From contig LRSR01009060.1 of the NCBI GenBank assembly GCA_001579985.1, forward strand, positions 1 to 37,797: a DNA stretch of 37,797 nucleotides, read 5' to 3'. The notes below the pieces were generated by a model. It had not been told where the DNA came from. It saw nothing but the letters and a program-made list of their open reading frames with translations, and searched no databases. Positions within the stretch are counted from its first letter, which is position 1, and every line of letters starts with the position of its first letter. Source of the stretch: Hypsibius dujardini. Lineage: Eukaryota > Tardigrada > Eutardigrada > Parachela > Hypsibiidae. Below, in pieces: positions 10,001-20,724 of this stretch. The translations under genes were made by a program, and so were the position numbers.

Positions 10001-13000
10001 CGAGTAAGAACTTTACAGTGCTAGTCGGCTAAGAAACTTACCATATGTTTAGGCTGCAAATTCTTCTGGAAGACCCTTTCAGCTCCAGCCGACTCGTCCG
10101 CGGGAGAATACAACTCGAAGTTCTTCAAAGAAATGGTGTCGATGTCGACCTCGCATCTTTTAAGATACCTAACAGAAGAAAATACGCCAAGACATAAAAA
10201 CTGGAGCCAAAGACGAAAGTCACACAATGGAACAAAAGAGTACCGTACGCAATCTCAAGGGACAGCTAAGCCCCGCCTCCCTCGGTATGGCCCTGCACTC
10301 GATTGAAAGTTCAATCTGGTTCACTGTTCTCTGATTGGCTGATTTCGTACAGCTTACTCGTTGTGTTCGATTGATTGATTTGTATAAGATTTCCTCCTAG
10401 TTGATTGTTTGATTTTACAGTCGTGCTTTTTCCGTGTATTTATCCCTACAGTGGAAATTTGGTGAACGGCACTGAATAGGCACAGGCCGGGTTGATTAAA
10501 TTTCCGGTAGAGCAGAAGTGTCTCTTGGGATCGCGAGTATACGGCAAGTATGAACTTACCAAGTGCTGCCACCAAGCGCGCGAATCGCCAACTCATATCC
10601 AGTCTTACAGGTTGGTCGAGCGCCACCTACAACAGCAGAGGAAAGGATTTGCCATCCAGGATCCGTTATGAAGAGCCAACAACGCGTCTTCCTCACCCAG
10701 CTCCAGCATGTCGGCTAAAACAGGGGGCCATTGCGGGTTCATAACAGGTCCGAAGTATTCTCTCTCCAGCAAAATTTCAATCGTCTTCCGCGCATCGGTG
10801 AACTCCGTAAGCGGTGCCAAGAACTCTTTACGGGTACGGTCGGCTGTCGTGTGGAGGATCTTGCTCAGCTTCGCTGAGACGCTTCCACGCTCGAGAATGA
10901 TCTTTCGAATGGAGATTAAATATGAAACAATCAAGTGCAATTCCCTTGTACATACAGCAGCAGGGTACCTCGTTCGGAGTATGCTGAGCCAGCAGCGTCC
11001 GCAACCGTGAGTGATAGCGATCTTCTTTGAACTGCCCGATCTATTTCCAAGCAAAAAAAACACAAATCATCTAACTCAGATCAGTATTTCGGCTTCTCAA
11101 AGATATGCGACATCATTTACCAAGAAACATCCTCTACCGGGATACAGGATACAAACGCCGTACTCGTATGTCTCAGTTCCCATGTCCACGCGAAACTAAT
11201 CGGAATTGACGAATTTATCGGGATTTATTTGTGAGAGCTAGTGATCCACCGACGAATCAAATCCGAGATGACCGAACCTTTTCACAGATGCTCAACAGGC
11301 AGGAAGCGTCTCGGTTACCGTCACTCCTCAGATCCGGCTCGCTTTCACTTTCCAAAGTACTCATGCTCATTGTACCTGAAAATTAAAACCGTACAGCTGA
11401 TGAGTACCCACCGGTGTATGAGCATGTGGCAGCACTAAAAGTAAACACCTACCCGGAGTATGGATGCGGATAATTTCACGCGGCATGGATTTCACTACGA
11501 ACAAAGCGACAATCAGTCAAACTATCCTTGCAGCTAATGAGGATTCCGGAGTGCCCGCACATACGTTTTTTCTCCTTCATCTCGACGGCACTGATCATCT
11601 GTTCCACACGAATGATTTTGTAGCCTTTGGCCACCATCCTATTGGAGAAAAGCGAAAACGCTGCTTCCGGGAAGCCGCAATGGGCAAGCCGACCCTACAA
11701 ACGAGACTTGTACAGATAACAGCCTGATAATGGAATGTCCCACCAAAAGACGCCTTTGACGAATTTCCTCCAACCTTCATGTAAGTCAAGCCAGCTTCAC
11801 GAACGGCATCATCCGCGTCCATGTGGTACATCTCGTAGAATTTTCCCACCTACAACACGGCGTACCAGACCATAAGGGGAAAATTACACATAATGGGGAG
11901 AAACGCCTTACTTTGAAGTACAAGATGCAATCGAAATTCTCAGCTTTCATATCCCACCACTGAATTTGTCCCTAAATGGCCAATAAATAAATGACCGCGT
12001 CACTTCAGTCAACTGCAGCGTCAGTCAGTATTGCACTTTACCGGTGTGACTTTTTCCGAGCGATAGAAATCGGAGGGAACTTTCAGCGTTCGGGGAGTGA
12101 GACCTCTCGCGATGAGATCCTTATGCAGCACACCCGATTTATCCCTGAAAATAAATCAGAAACCTGTAGCAGCAACACCCCTTCCCGCAACTTTATCGTT
12201 GTAATGTAGGTGTATGTACAGGTTGTATTTTTTCGAAAAGTTTCTGATTCCCGAACTCGAAAACGTACCGTCTCTTATCCGGTAACAGCCAATCCAAAGT
12301 CTCATGAAAATGCTGACCCACCACATCGCCTTCTATGTCGTCTTCTGGTTGGTCGGCATCTCCTTAAAGAGCGTTTTTAAAGACAAATAAGCAAGTTCAG
12401 GGCGCATTCTGGAACCCTTCACTGACCATCTTCATCTCCGTCGCCCTCGTCTGACTTCGATTGGCCTTTTTTGGACGTCGCTGGTTTGTTCTTGCCCTTC
12501 CCGCTCGCTGCCACCGAGCTGGAGCCAATAATTGGGCGTTTACCACCACGACCGGTCCCACGTTTGCGTTTCTGAGGAGTCTAAGTCAGACATTATATAC
12601 TATTACTATCACTTGAGAACGCTCTGGTCTCTAAACTAGTACCAATCAAGTACGGAACATGGAAGACAGTCAAACCCAAATGTCGTACCGTACACACGTG
12701 ACAAAAAACTTGCGCTAACCGAGTTAAGCCATTACACTCGTTCATCGCTGTTGTAGACAGCCCTGAGTTAAAAAGCTGAATTCAGTCAGCCCAAGATTTT
12801 TGCCACGTGTGTACTACGGTACTAGTACCTTAAAGTCTCTTTCCTCAGAACCCGATTCTTCCGCAGCATCCGACTCAATTTCCGGTTCTCCTTCCGACGA
12901 CTCGCTGTCAGATTCTTTATAAGCCTCCTCCTTGAAGTCGGGATCTGCATCAGAGTCGTCTGGAAAAGCGCCTGAGTGTCATGCAACTATTACAGAAAAA

Positions 13001-13802
13001 AGATTTCTCACGCCTTCCTTAAATTATCTACCCGGATATTCCTCCGGGCTGTCCGGGAAATCCTTCTTAAGCCGTTTTGCCGGATTTCCCTTCTTCGAGC
13101 TGCTAGCAATTTCTGGAAGTCAAAGTTCGGTAAGTTCAATTTCTGATAAATTCAATTATCAAAAATAGAAATTCAGTTCACGCCTCACGTCACAAATTTT
13201 AACCATACTGTAATGGAATTTCTAGATCGAATGATTCCATCAATCAAGTCAGTAAATAAGAAGAGCCGCCGCCGGTGATACTCTTTTCAAGCATACAACT
13301 ACATCCATCCACCAATCAATCGAACGATATTGCACAAAAACAAACGACTTTTTCTCTCGTAAATCAGCCGATCAAGCGAGACCTTATCGAAAAAACCGCA
13401 GCAAGTTGTTCACCATGCAGTCTCGATTTGCACTCAACAGGCAGCGGCTAGCATACTAGCGCCACCCCAATGTAAAAATTTCATACCTGCTCTGCCGTTG
13501 CTCTTTGGCGTGGTTGGAGTAGAAAATGCAGACATGGGCTTTTTCAGCGGCCCAGTTTTCGGGGTACATTTATTGCCTTGGATCGCTGTCATACTGGTAA
13601 CTGTTTCCGTCTCCACCAACTGCACGTCAAAATCATCTTCCTGCTTCTCCGCCGAAGGGCTGGGAGTAGCGGTGGGTGTCATCGGACTCGGGGGCGCCTG
13701 TCGTGAACTGAAGAATGCAGCGATGGAAGGCTGTGACATTTTTTTCCCGCTGGCATTGCTTGGTGTCGGGGGATTCTTCCCCGCCTTCTCATTCTTCGAC
13801 AT
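7033..13802 (-). CDS. MSH6: DNA mismatch repair protein MSH6 (MutS-alpha subunit)
   Basis: MSH6 pairs with MSH2 as nuclear MutS-alpha, which recognises base mismatches and small loops. Exons, from the start: 13802-13487, 13112-13032, 12959-12829, 12580-12427, 12362-12269, 12144-12042, 11971-11912, 11849-11775, 11694-11565, 11494-11453, 11375-11278, 11195-11121, 11040-10969, 10901-10697, 10626-10560, 10168-10042, 9984-9879, 9721-9547, 9424-9248, 9184-9106, 9002-8847, 8776-8550, 8464-8236, 8173-8120, 8042-7986, 7921-7834, 7759-7571, 7505-7450, 7375-7241, 7177-7123, 7055-7033. All phases agree and give about 1211 aa (human MSH6 has 1360). Visible motifs are a PIP box QPSIAAFF (24-31), an acidic/basic linker, the mismatch-wedge GKFYE (F317, E319), Walker A GPNMGGKST (1008-1016, split by an intron), GESTFFVE (1060-1067) and FSTHYHSL. 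I see no PWWP domain. Walker B reads DVLGRGT: the catalytic Glu is Val1088. The start at 13802 has A at -3; an in-frame ATG at 13829 has a poorer context. The last two exons are the least certain. Confidence 0.93.
7674..7676 (-). other. MSH6: Walker B catalytic Glu replaced by Val in MSH6
   Basis: On the minus strand this codon is GTG (Val1088), within [17 protein letters not shown]. Other MutS proteins have DE(L/I)GRGT here. Asp coordinates magnesium and Glu activates the water for ATP hydrolysis. A single A-to-T change at 7675 would account for it. The flanking codons and frame are intact. Confidence 0.9.
10169..10559 (-). other. MSH6 intron 15
   Basis: At 391 bp this is the longest MSH6 intron. 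Donor TG/GTAAGT and acceptor TTCTTCTGTTAG are both clear. It contains a short GC-box-like CTAAGCCCCGCCT that also occurs upstream of the kinesin gene near 15110, and an ATTGGCTG motif. I see no coding content. Confidence 0.75.
13113..13486 (-). other. MSH6 intron 1
   Basis: This 374-bp intron has donor GCAG/GTATGA and acceptor TTTGACTTCCAG and separates the PIP-box exon from the lysine-rich linker exons. Nothing notable is seen inside. The frame continues about 17 codons past the donor before a stop, so the splice is required. Confidence 0.8.
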
Positions 13803-14051
13803 CTTTCCGACAAGGGAGCAGGAATACAATGGGAAATCAGATTTTGCAAGGAAAAGTCAGTCGACGGCGTTGAAAGTGACAAAATTCAAACCAAGAACCC
13901 GGAAAAGTCCGCCAATATAACCACAAATACACAAAACAAGTCCGTCAGAGTGGTTGGGCCGATCAGCTGGGCCCTCTCGGTTAGTGCGCTCGAAGCTGTT
14001 GACTTTGCGGTGCGGCCCATTCGACCCACGTAATTTATGGGCGAATAACCA

Positions 14052-14186
14052 CCAATTGTAGCGGCTAGAATTCGACCAATAACGAAGCGGCTGAATGGGC
14101 CAATGAAAAATCAAGCTATAGAAACTTAGAATGATTGGTTTAAAATTGGCAGTGTTAACTGACGTCATCAGATTGATTTCTATTGG
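14052..14186 (-). promoter_or_regulatory. CCAAT-box cluster with CRE upstream of MSH6
   Basis: Six CCAAT pentamers lie within 135 bp: on the plus strand at 14052, 14076 and 14100, and on the minus strand (ATTGG in plus) at 14134, 14145 and 14182. The full palindromic CRE TGACGTCA sits among them at 14160-14167. The cluster is 250-385 bp upstream of the MSH6 start codon. NF-Y and CREB/ATF binding would be the known readers. The promoter role is inferred from motif density and position. Confidence 0.5.
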
Positions 14187-14656
14187 ACAGCCTGTCTTAG
14201 AACAGTGTTTTTCTTCAAAAACAGAATAGAAAGCTCTCCTAGGCTGAAAAAGCTGTTCCAAGGAAAGCAATCTCAGCAGTTTCTTCCATTGTGTTATAAA
14301 ATCAGTGACAGCAAGTAGATTTCTGTATTCTTTCTTGTTAATTTCCGTGACTTAGTCGCTGCCGACAAGAAACATCTGATGCGCGTGGCCGAGCAGATTG
14401 TCGGGAATCTAACTTGGCCATGGCTTGGATTTATTCTGTCCTTACCGCGCCTCATATTTTCGGAGGTGGCGTCCCCTACAGGCCTACTCACTGTAAATAC
14501 ACTTTGAGTCCGTGCACTGGAATGCATAGGCTGGATCACACGTTAACGTACGAGTACACTGCACAATGAATTAAATCAGCTGTCTGAAATCGCGGAGCGG
14601 AACGGTGAATCAGGCACTCCATCCGTCTTGCGGAATGGCCGGCAAAATACGCCCGA

Positions 14657-14746
14657 GAAAAGTGGTCGGGACTAAACGAAATTTATATCAGACAATGCGT
14701 CTGGAAAAGTGGTCGGGACTAAACGAAATTTATATCAGACAATGCG
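14657..14746. repeat. 43-bp direct duplication
   Basis: Bases 14657-14699 and 14704-14746 are identical copies that begin GAAAAGTGGTCGGGAC and end CAGACAATGCG, with a period of 47 bp. The absence of substitutions suggests a recent tandem duplication. It lies in the MSH6-KIF13 intergenic region. Confidence 0.9.
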
Positions 14747-14844
14747 AGTGACGTGGAGTGAAATCCGAAGCTTCAGAAATAAGGACTCTTTCCATAACGT
14801 GGATTGAATTCAGATGCTTTTTTCGTTCATTCAAACCCACGTCG

Positions 14845-14852
14845 TGACGTCA
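14845..14852. promoter_or_regulatory. CRE palindrome TGACGTCA
   Basis: This is a full 8-bp CREB/ATF consensus in the divergent intergenic region, the second after 14160-14167. Two exact copies within 700 bp of non-coding sequence are more than expected by chance. Function is not shown by sequence alone. Confidence 0.4.
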
Positions 14853-15010
14853 GTCAAGCGGATCACTTGATTACATGTACATCTTATTATATCAGGCCAG
14901 CCGCAATACTAAAAGTAATTGGCGACTTCAGAAAGACAGACTGAAAAACGTCGGCCACCTAGTTCGTGCAGTGGCCACGTGACCAGTGGTCAAGGAGCGA
15001 TGACGTACAA

Positions 15011-15031
15011 GTACAGTACACTGTACTGTAC
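15011..15031. repeat. GTAC-rich perfect inverted repeat
   Basis: GTACAGTAC (15011-15019) and GTACTGTAC (15023-15031) are exact reverse complements separated by ACT. More GTAC and TGTAC words follow to 15055. It could be a cruciform or a dimeric protein-binding site upstream of the kinesin gene, or a simple low-complexity patch. Confidence 0.7.
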
Positions 15032-15768
15032 CGCACTGTACACGTATGTACCGCTTGATAGGGCGGAACGGTTGAAAGTTTTGCGGAACGGCTGTGCAGT
15101 TGAGAAACTAAGCCCCGCCTTAACAAGATTGAACCACACCCCCGGTTGTATTAAATCGAGCTTCCATTGGTCGCTGTGAATGTGTAGTATCAAAGGCGCA
15201 TCCAATGAATGAGGCAAACGCTGCCCGCTCTGGTTTGAATCAAACCGTTTGTAAAGCCAGACAACGCCGCAAAATAAGATTGTGGATTGTTTCGCTCTCA
15301 TTTCGGGGGGAGCGCTTGCAATCTCGCTTTACGGAATGCCTCTCTGCAAATTTTCGGCATATGGAAAGTTATTGCGATAACTGAACTTCGAGCTGTATTT
15401 CCTTCCAGCGCACACACGCCACCACCGAGCGCACTGCAAGCAGCAGCAGGAGTTAAATTTGAACAGGTGCAGCCCCGATTAGTACTGACTGGAGGGAAGG
15501 TGGAGGAATTCGCGTGTCAAGGTGGCTTTAAATAACAACATGCCCAATTTACTCGTTTAACTACCTGCAATCGTCGCTCTAACTGCCTGCCCTTCTGCTC
15601 GCAGGCGATCACAATCTTGTGTGGAGGCATAATAAATCTGCATGCCCTGTGTGAAATATGATCATGTCCGCTGATACATCTTGTTATTCTGGATTTATAT
15701 CTCCTGCCACACCGTAATTGGATCTTATTACCTTCGAGAGTATTGAAGTTGAACGGCCAGCGGCAGTT

Positions 15769-17973
15769 ATGGATAAGGAGAATATGGATAAGGTGAAAGT
15801 CGCGGTCAGGGTACGACCACTCAACACCAGAGGTACGCCATGCGGAAGTGACGCTCATCCACTAAGCTGTTTCGTTTATTTGATCTTAATTAATTACACC
15901 ATGTGATATGGATATCGCAACGCAAGAGCTAAACCTAGCTTCCAGTACGCACTAAATTCCAATGTTGATTATTAATGTGGCCAAAATTGATTACGAGGAA
16001 TCAGACACGTAACTACTGCTTTAACCCATTTGTGAATGGCGTAGGAGCTGTGCCGATTGTGTACGGCGTAGGAGCTGTGCCGATTGTGTACGGTCAAATT
16101 TGATTGATTGATTGTCGCCACCAGGTTTACTCGTAAAAAGATTACTGCGGTGGCATAGAATGTAATAGAAACGCCATGTTAGGGTTATTGACACCTGAAA
16201 ATATGCGGTATCCCACCAACTTGTTTGAGTGACCGTTTTCAAAGTTTTGGTCCTGTCATCGCGATGCGAGAAAGAAAGAAAGAAGAAAGTGAAATGTTAC
16301 ACAAGAGCAATTCGACGCGAGTGTGGAATTTTCGCTTCGTTTAACCCTCTGATTGTCTTCACCTTCACCGTGATCGGCACTCACTGCCGCTGCCGCTCCG
16401 TCACGGTCTGATTCACCCGTAAAATGTGGGCTGTTTTTGTGATGCCATTGCAGAACTCAATCTCTCCGCGAAATGTGTGGTGGAAATGCGGAAGGATCAG
16501 ACGGTGATACACGACCCTCGCTACACTGCATCCTCACCGGACAAGTACGTTCCACCATACGATTGATTGCTTGATTTTCAAGGCTGAATTTTTCATTCCT
16601 ATTACCTTTTAATTATACGCAGTCTATCGCCGGTTAGTCGTGACACTATCTCTAATACCTTTTTGTAGTGAAAATTGTGGATTAATATTTTGGATAATAT
16701 TTTCTAAAGACCAGAAATTCCAGATTATTTTTAATTATTTCTAATTTTGGAGCTTTGCTTCTGAATAGGGAGGTCTAGGGGTGTCTGGACCCTGTGCGTG
16801 CGTTACTAGTATTGTTGGTTTGTGATTTTCTTCATCTCAACAACCGAGATCCGCGGTGTGATGATGTTTGGAAAGCGAACACCGGTATCCATTAGCGCAC
16901 ACACGCAATCGGTTACATTTCATGTGGCGGTGTCTGTTGCGTGTGATGGCGGTACTTGTTGTCCGCTGCCCGCTTCCGTTCTGACCTCCAGCTGATGATG
17001 GACACGGAAACCGGAGTGGCAGCGAAACCGCCGAAAATTATTGTTATTGTCTATGTCTCCGTCCCATGGCTGCCTATGCAACACCACATTACGTAACAAG
17101 AGTTCGGACACGACAAGCCGCGACAAATTTTCGGGTTTTGCTTCACTTCACCACCCTGCTACTTCTCTCCACGGATCACCGAAAAAAGGATAATAATATA
17201 TTGGAAACGATGATCCACAATACGTTCATTACAGCACACGCGTGTGTGACACGGAGCTTTTCCCCTCCCAAAGCTGACCCTGTATCTGACGTGGGGGCTG
17301 TTTGTTTGTCTGTCTGTCTGTCTGTGTCTGTCTGTCTGTGTCCGTGACTGCTTCCGGAGATGCTGCCTTTTTTCACTCCCGCTAATGTCAGCAACATAAC
17401 ACACCCAGCATCATCATCCAGTCACACACACACCGTGGTGTCATCCGGCGATTACATTCCCTATTCCAACTATATTGATCCCTCCCTCCCCTCTGCTTCT
17501 CGCTCCGCTCCTGCATTTGCAACTGTAAATCCCTTCCGGGGTTGTCCGCTGGATCGTCGGGGATAGACATTTGTCTGAATATATATACGCCCGGTGATGA
17601 GGAGAGAGCAGCACCAGCTGCGCGTGTCTCCGCTTTTAGGAGGAGCTGTGTGATGCCTTGCTTCCCAGACATCCGTCTATGCCGGACAAGAGGCCATTAG
17701 ACAACTGTTTAGTGTGTTTAATGTCACTTCACTGAGACGATTCGGGTCTGCGGGATGGCCACTGGGAATCTCTGCGCGACGATCTGGTAGACGTGCTGAC
17801 GGAAGCGTTCTGTGATGCGGTTGACTGTCACGAACTGGACAACAGAGAGTGCTTGCCTTTTCATCTGGTGTCTGCCTGCTTGATTGACTGTCTCTCTGTT
17901 TGAATTCTCTCAGAATATCTGCCTGCATGTGTCCTCGTTAGTTTGAATATCTGCCTGCCCATCGTGTCTTTCC

Positions 17974-18044
<71 letters not shown>

Positions 18045-19354
18045 TTATGTGGCTGCCTGATTGTTTGCCTATGTGCCTATCTAACTCCTGTCTGTAATGA
18101 CTTCATCGTAGTGGCTAGACTAGCTGCGTTGACCGAAATCCATTTCCGATGGCTTGTTGTGGGGTGGGGTTTTCTCCCATGCTTTCCCCTATGCATACAC
18201 ACATCGCGGTTGTGGAAAAAGTGCAATCCCAGCTTAGGTTGATTTGTAATTGCAAGGGAATCCCTTCCTCCAGGAGGGACTGCTGGAATTGTCCGGATTG
18301 CGAAGTGACGCGTTCGACGACACAGGCTCAAGAGATCACCGGCACACACACACACGCTACTCGCAGACTCTTTTCCACGGAAGAAATCTCCCACACACGC
18401 TCTAATCCAAGTTTAATTGCGTACCAAATGCCCGCTACAGACAAGTGGCCGCGGGATGGGACGGAACATGACTGCCCTCAAATCAATACATACATTCATA
18501 GTGTATGTTGTAGTAGTAGGAGGAGGAGGAGGAGTAGTCGGGGGGGGGCGCTAGTGTCCTTGTTTCAGGAGGAGGATCGCGAGTGGCGAGAAGGCGCGTC
18601 TCTCCCAATTTCGATATAAATCTCGCGTGTGAGCTGTTTTCATGTAATGATTCGGGTCCAATAGAAGTGGACTCTTTCCACTAGCGGTAACTAGCGGACC
18701 GGAACAGCCTTTTCTACTTGGGATTTGGAATGTGGGTTAAAAGCATTGCCCACTTGTCCGGCCCTTCACGGAATGGGATTGACGGCTTCGCGCTCTTGTT
18801 TTGGCCTTAAAAAACAGCTCCAGTCAATAATGGATGATCAGAGAGAGGAGATGAGAACCCGAACGAAGGGATTCTGCAAGGGACGGATCCAGATGGTGTG
18901 TCTATGTGCTTGTAAGAATTGCTATTCAGAAGCGAGCGAATCAATTTGGCGGTCTTGTTTGCCTCGGCGTCCCGGTATCACACTGTGTGATTGGCGTCCT
19001 CAGGGGCTCCTGAGTCTGAGGCTGCACGGCAGTATTCTTTAGTGCGGCAACATGCTGCTGTTTTAACAGAGTGAAAAAGTGACGATGGAATTACGTGTGA
19101 CAGCTTGGCCTTTTACTGACAAAGTTTATTTGAAATATGGCCGTCGTGTTTAATTTCGGATCAAGGCGCAATACACCAGCACACAGGCACAGAGTGCAGA
19201 GGGCTCGCATCCTTGACATCCTAGTCTGTCGATCTCCGCGGACAGCTCGATTATGTATTGAGTGACCACACACGTGGACGTCGAAGGGCGCATGACTCGG
19301 ACTATGACATGGATGCTTTTGAAGAAATACTCGAAAAATGCACCCGACACTTAC

Positions 19355-19400
<46 letters not shown>

Positions 19401-20685
19401 CCTGTATGTGTGTTTGTCTATGTGTCTGTCGGTCTGTGTATGTCCCTGTTGCCTGTCTGTCTGTCGCAGTCTATCTGTATGTATATTGTATGCTTGCCTG
19501 CCTATCTGCCGGTATTTTGCTCCCCGCTGAAATGTTAAGCATTTTTGTATCGGCCTGCTGATGGCTCAAGCTAGCTGTTTTTGTGAGCTTTTAAAAATAA
19601 ATCTGAGTTCTGAACGAGTGTTTTGAGACGACAAAATGTGTCGAGGGGCTCGCGTGGTCCAGTGCGCGAATCCCCGTCGGAATACAGGATTTGTGTCAGA
19701 AGCGGGACCAACTGAAGCGCAACGGCACTTGAAACTCCCGTCGCTCGCTGCAAGTGGATTTGATCCGTACACACTACTAGCACTACAAGGAGACACTGCT
19801 ACAGCACCCGAAAATAATTGTTGTCAGCCCGTCTCCCTTTCCCTTTTCCCGAAGTTGCTGCTCAGCTAGGGGAGTCCGAAGGAAATATCATCTCATTTTG
19901 CGTTGCGCCACGGGACGCCACGCTTGACCGAATTTCCGGCTGCTTGAGCAAAGACAACCAACAGTGTAAAATGGACGCATAACCGGCACAAAGGTCCGCG
20001 GCTCTGTCGCGCGATAAAAAGAGGAAGTGTGAAGGGCGAGAGAGAGAGCGCGCGCGCACAACGCGATTCTTCCAACCGATGAGGGCAATGCGACATTTAC
20101 AAATGAGCGATATGGATATTGGATAGGCATTTCTGTTTGGTCTTTGGAAGTCATGATGCTTTGTGTTGGGCAGTCATAGGAGAGGGGGAATTTCTGTGGT
20201 TGCTGTTTGTAAAGTGATATCAGGAATGTGCAGCAGCAGCGTGTGTGCTTATTTGTGGATAAATAGCGTTTAACCCGCAACTTTATCTTCTCCCGAGTTT
20301 TGCCAGCGATTTGAGTTGAATGTGCCCGGGGTTTGATTCCAACAAAACTGGAGTGACAAAGGGTAGCTGCGCAATAACAGGAAATAGGAAATTGAAATTC
20401 GATCGCACTACAATTCTAGTTTTTAGAGTTAATTTTTTTTCCTTTACAATTAAAGTATTTGATGTCATATTGAAATAGACTTTTTTTTCTAATTACTTAC
20501 AGATTCTTTGTAACCCATAACATGAGAGGTTTTCTGGTGGGTGAATAGCCAGGGAAACTTGCGGTAAGACAACCCTGACAAGTCAGACAGACTGAGGCAA
20601 AGACAGACAGCAGACAGCAGACAGACCAGGCAGACTAGCAGACAGATAGATAGACAGACACAGACAGACAGACACAGACACAGAC

Positions 20686-20724
<39 letters not shown>

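Larger units (their letters stand above)
13803..15768. other. Divergent upstream region of MSH6 and KIF13
   Basis: About 2 kb lies between the start codons of two genes transcribed away from each other. It has no convincing coding frame. It contains a CCAAT-box cluster and CRE near MSH6, a second CRE, a 47-bp-period direct duplication, a GTAC-rich palindrome, and a GC-box/CCAAT mixture near 15107-15170. The 5' untranslated exons of both genes presumably start here. At nearly 2 kb it is long for a single bidirectional promoter, so two separate promoters are equally possible. Confidence 0.7.

Noticed and set aside
10601-10697. Continuous reading of MSH6 exon 14 through [10 protein letters not shown] to a stop
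   Set aside because: A GTGAGG donor at 10696 and the TTGTAG acceptor at 10627 restore the frame into the conserved ELAIRALGG segment, so the read-through and its stop are intronic.
10262-15122. Shared CTAAGCCCCGCCT in MSH6 intron 15 and upstream of KIF13, considered as a dispersed element
   Set aside because: Identity stops after about 13 bp. GC-box-like sequence can recur by chance, so a dispersed repeat is not supported.
18149-18619. 156-aa plus-strand ORF inside KIF13 intron 2, considered as a nested gene
   Set aside because: No domain, no splice partners and low-complexity stretches. Nothing supports coding.
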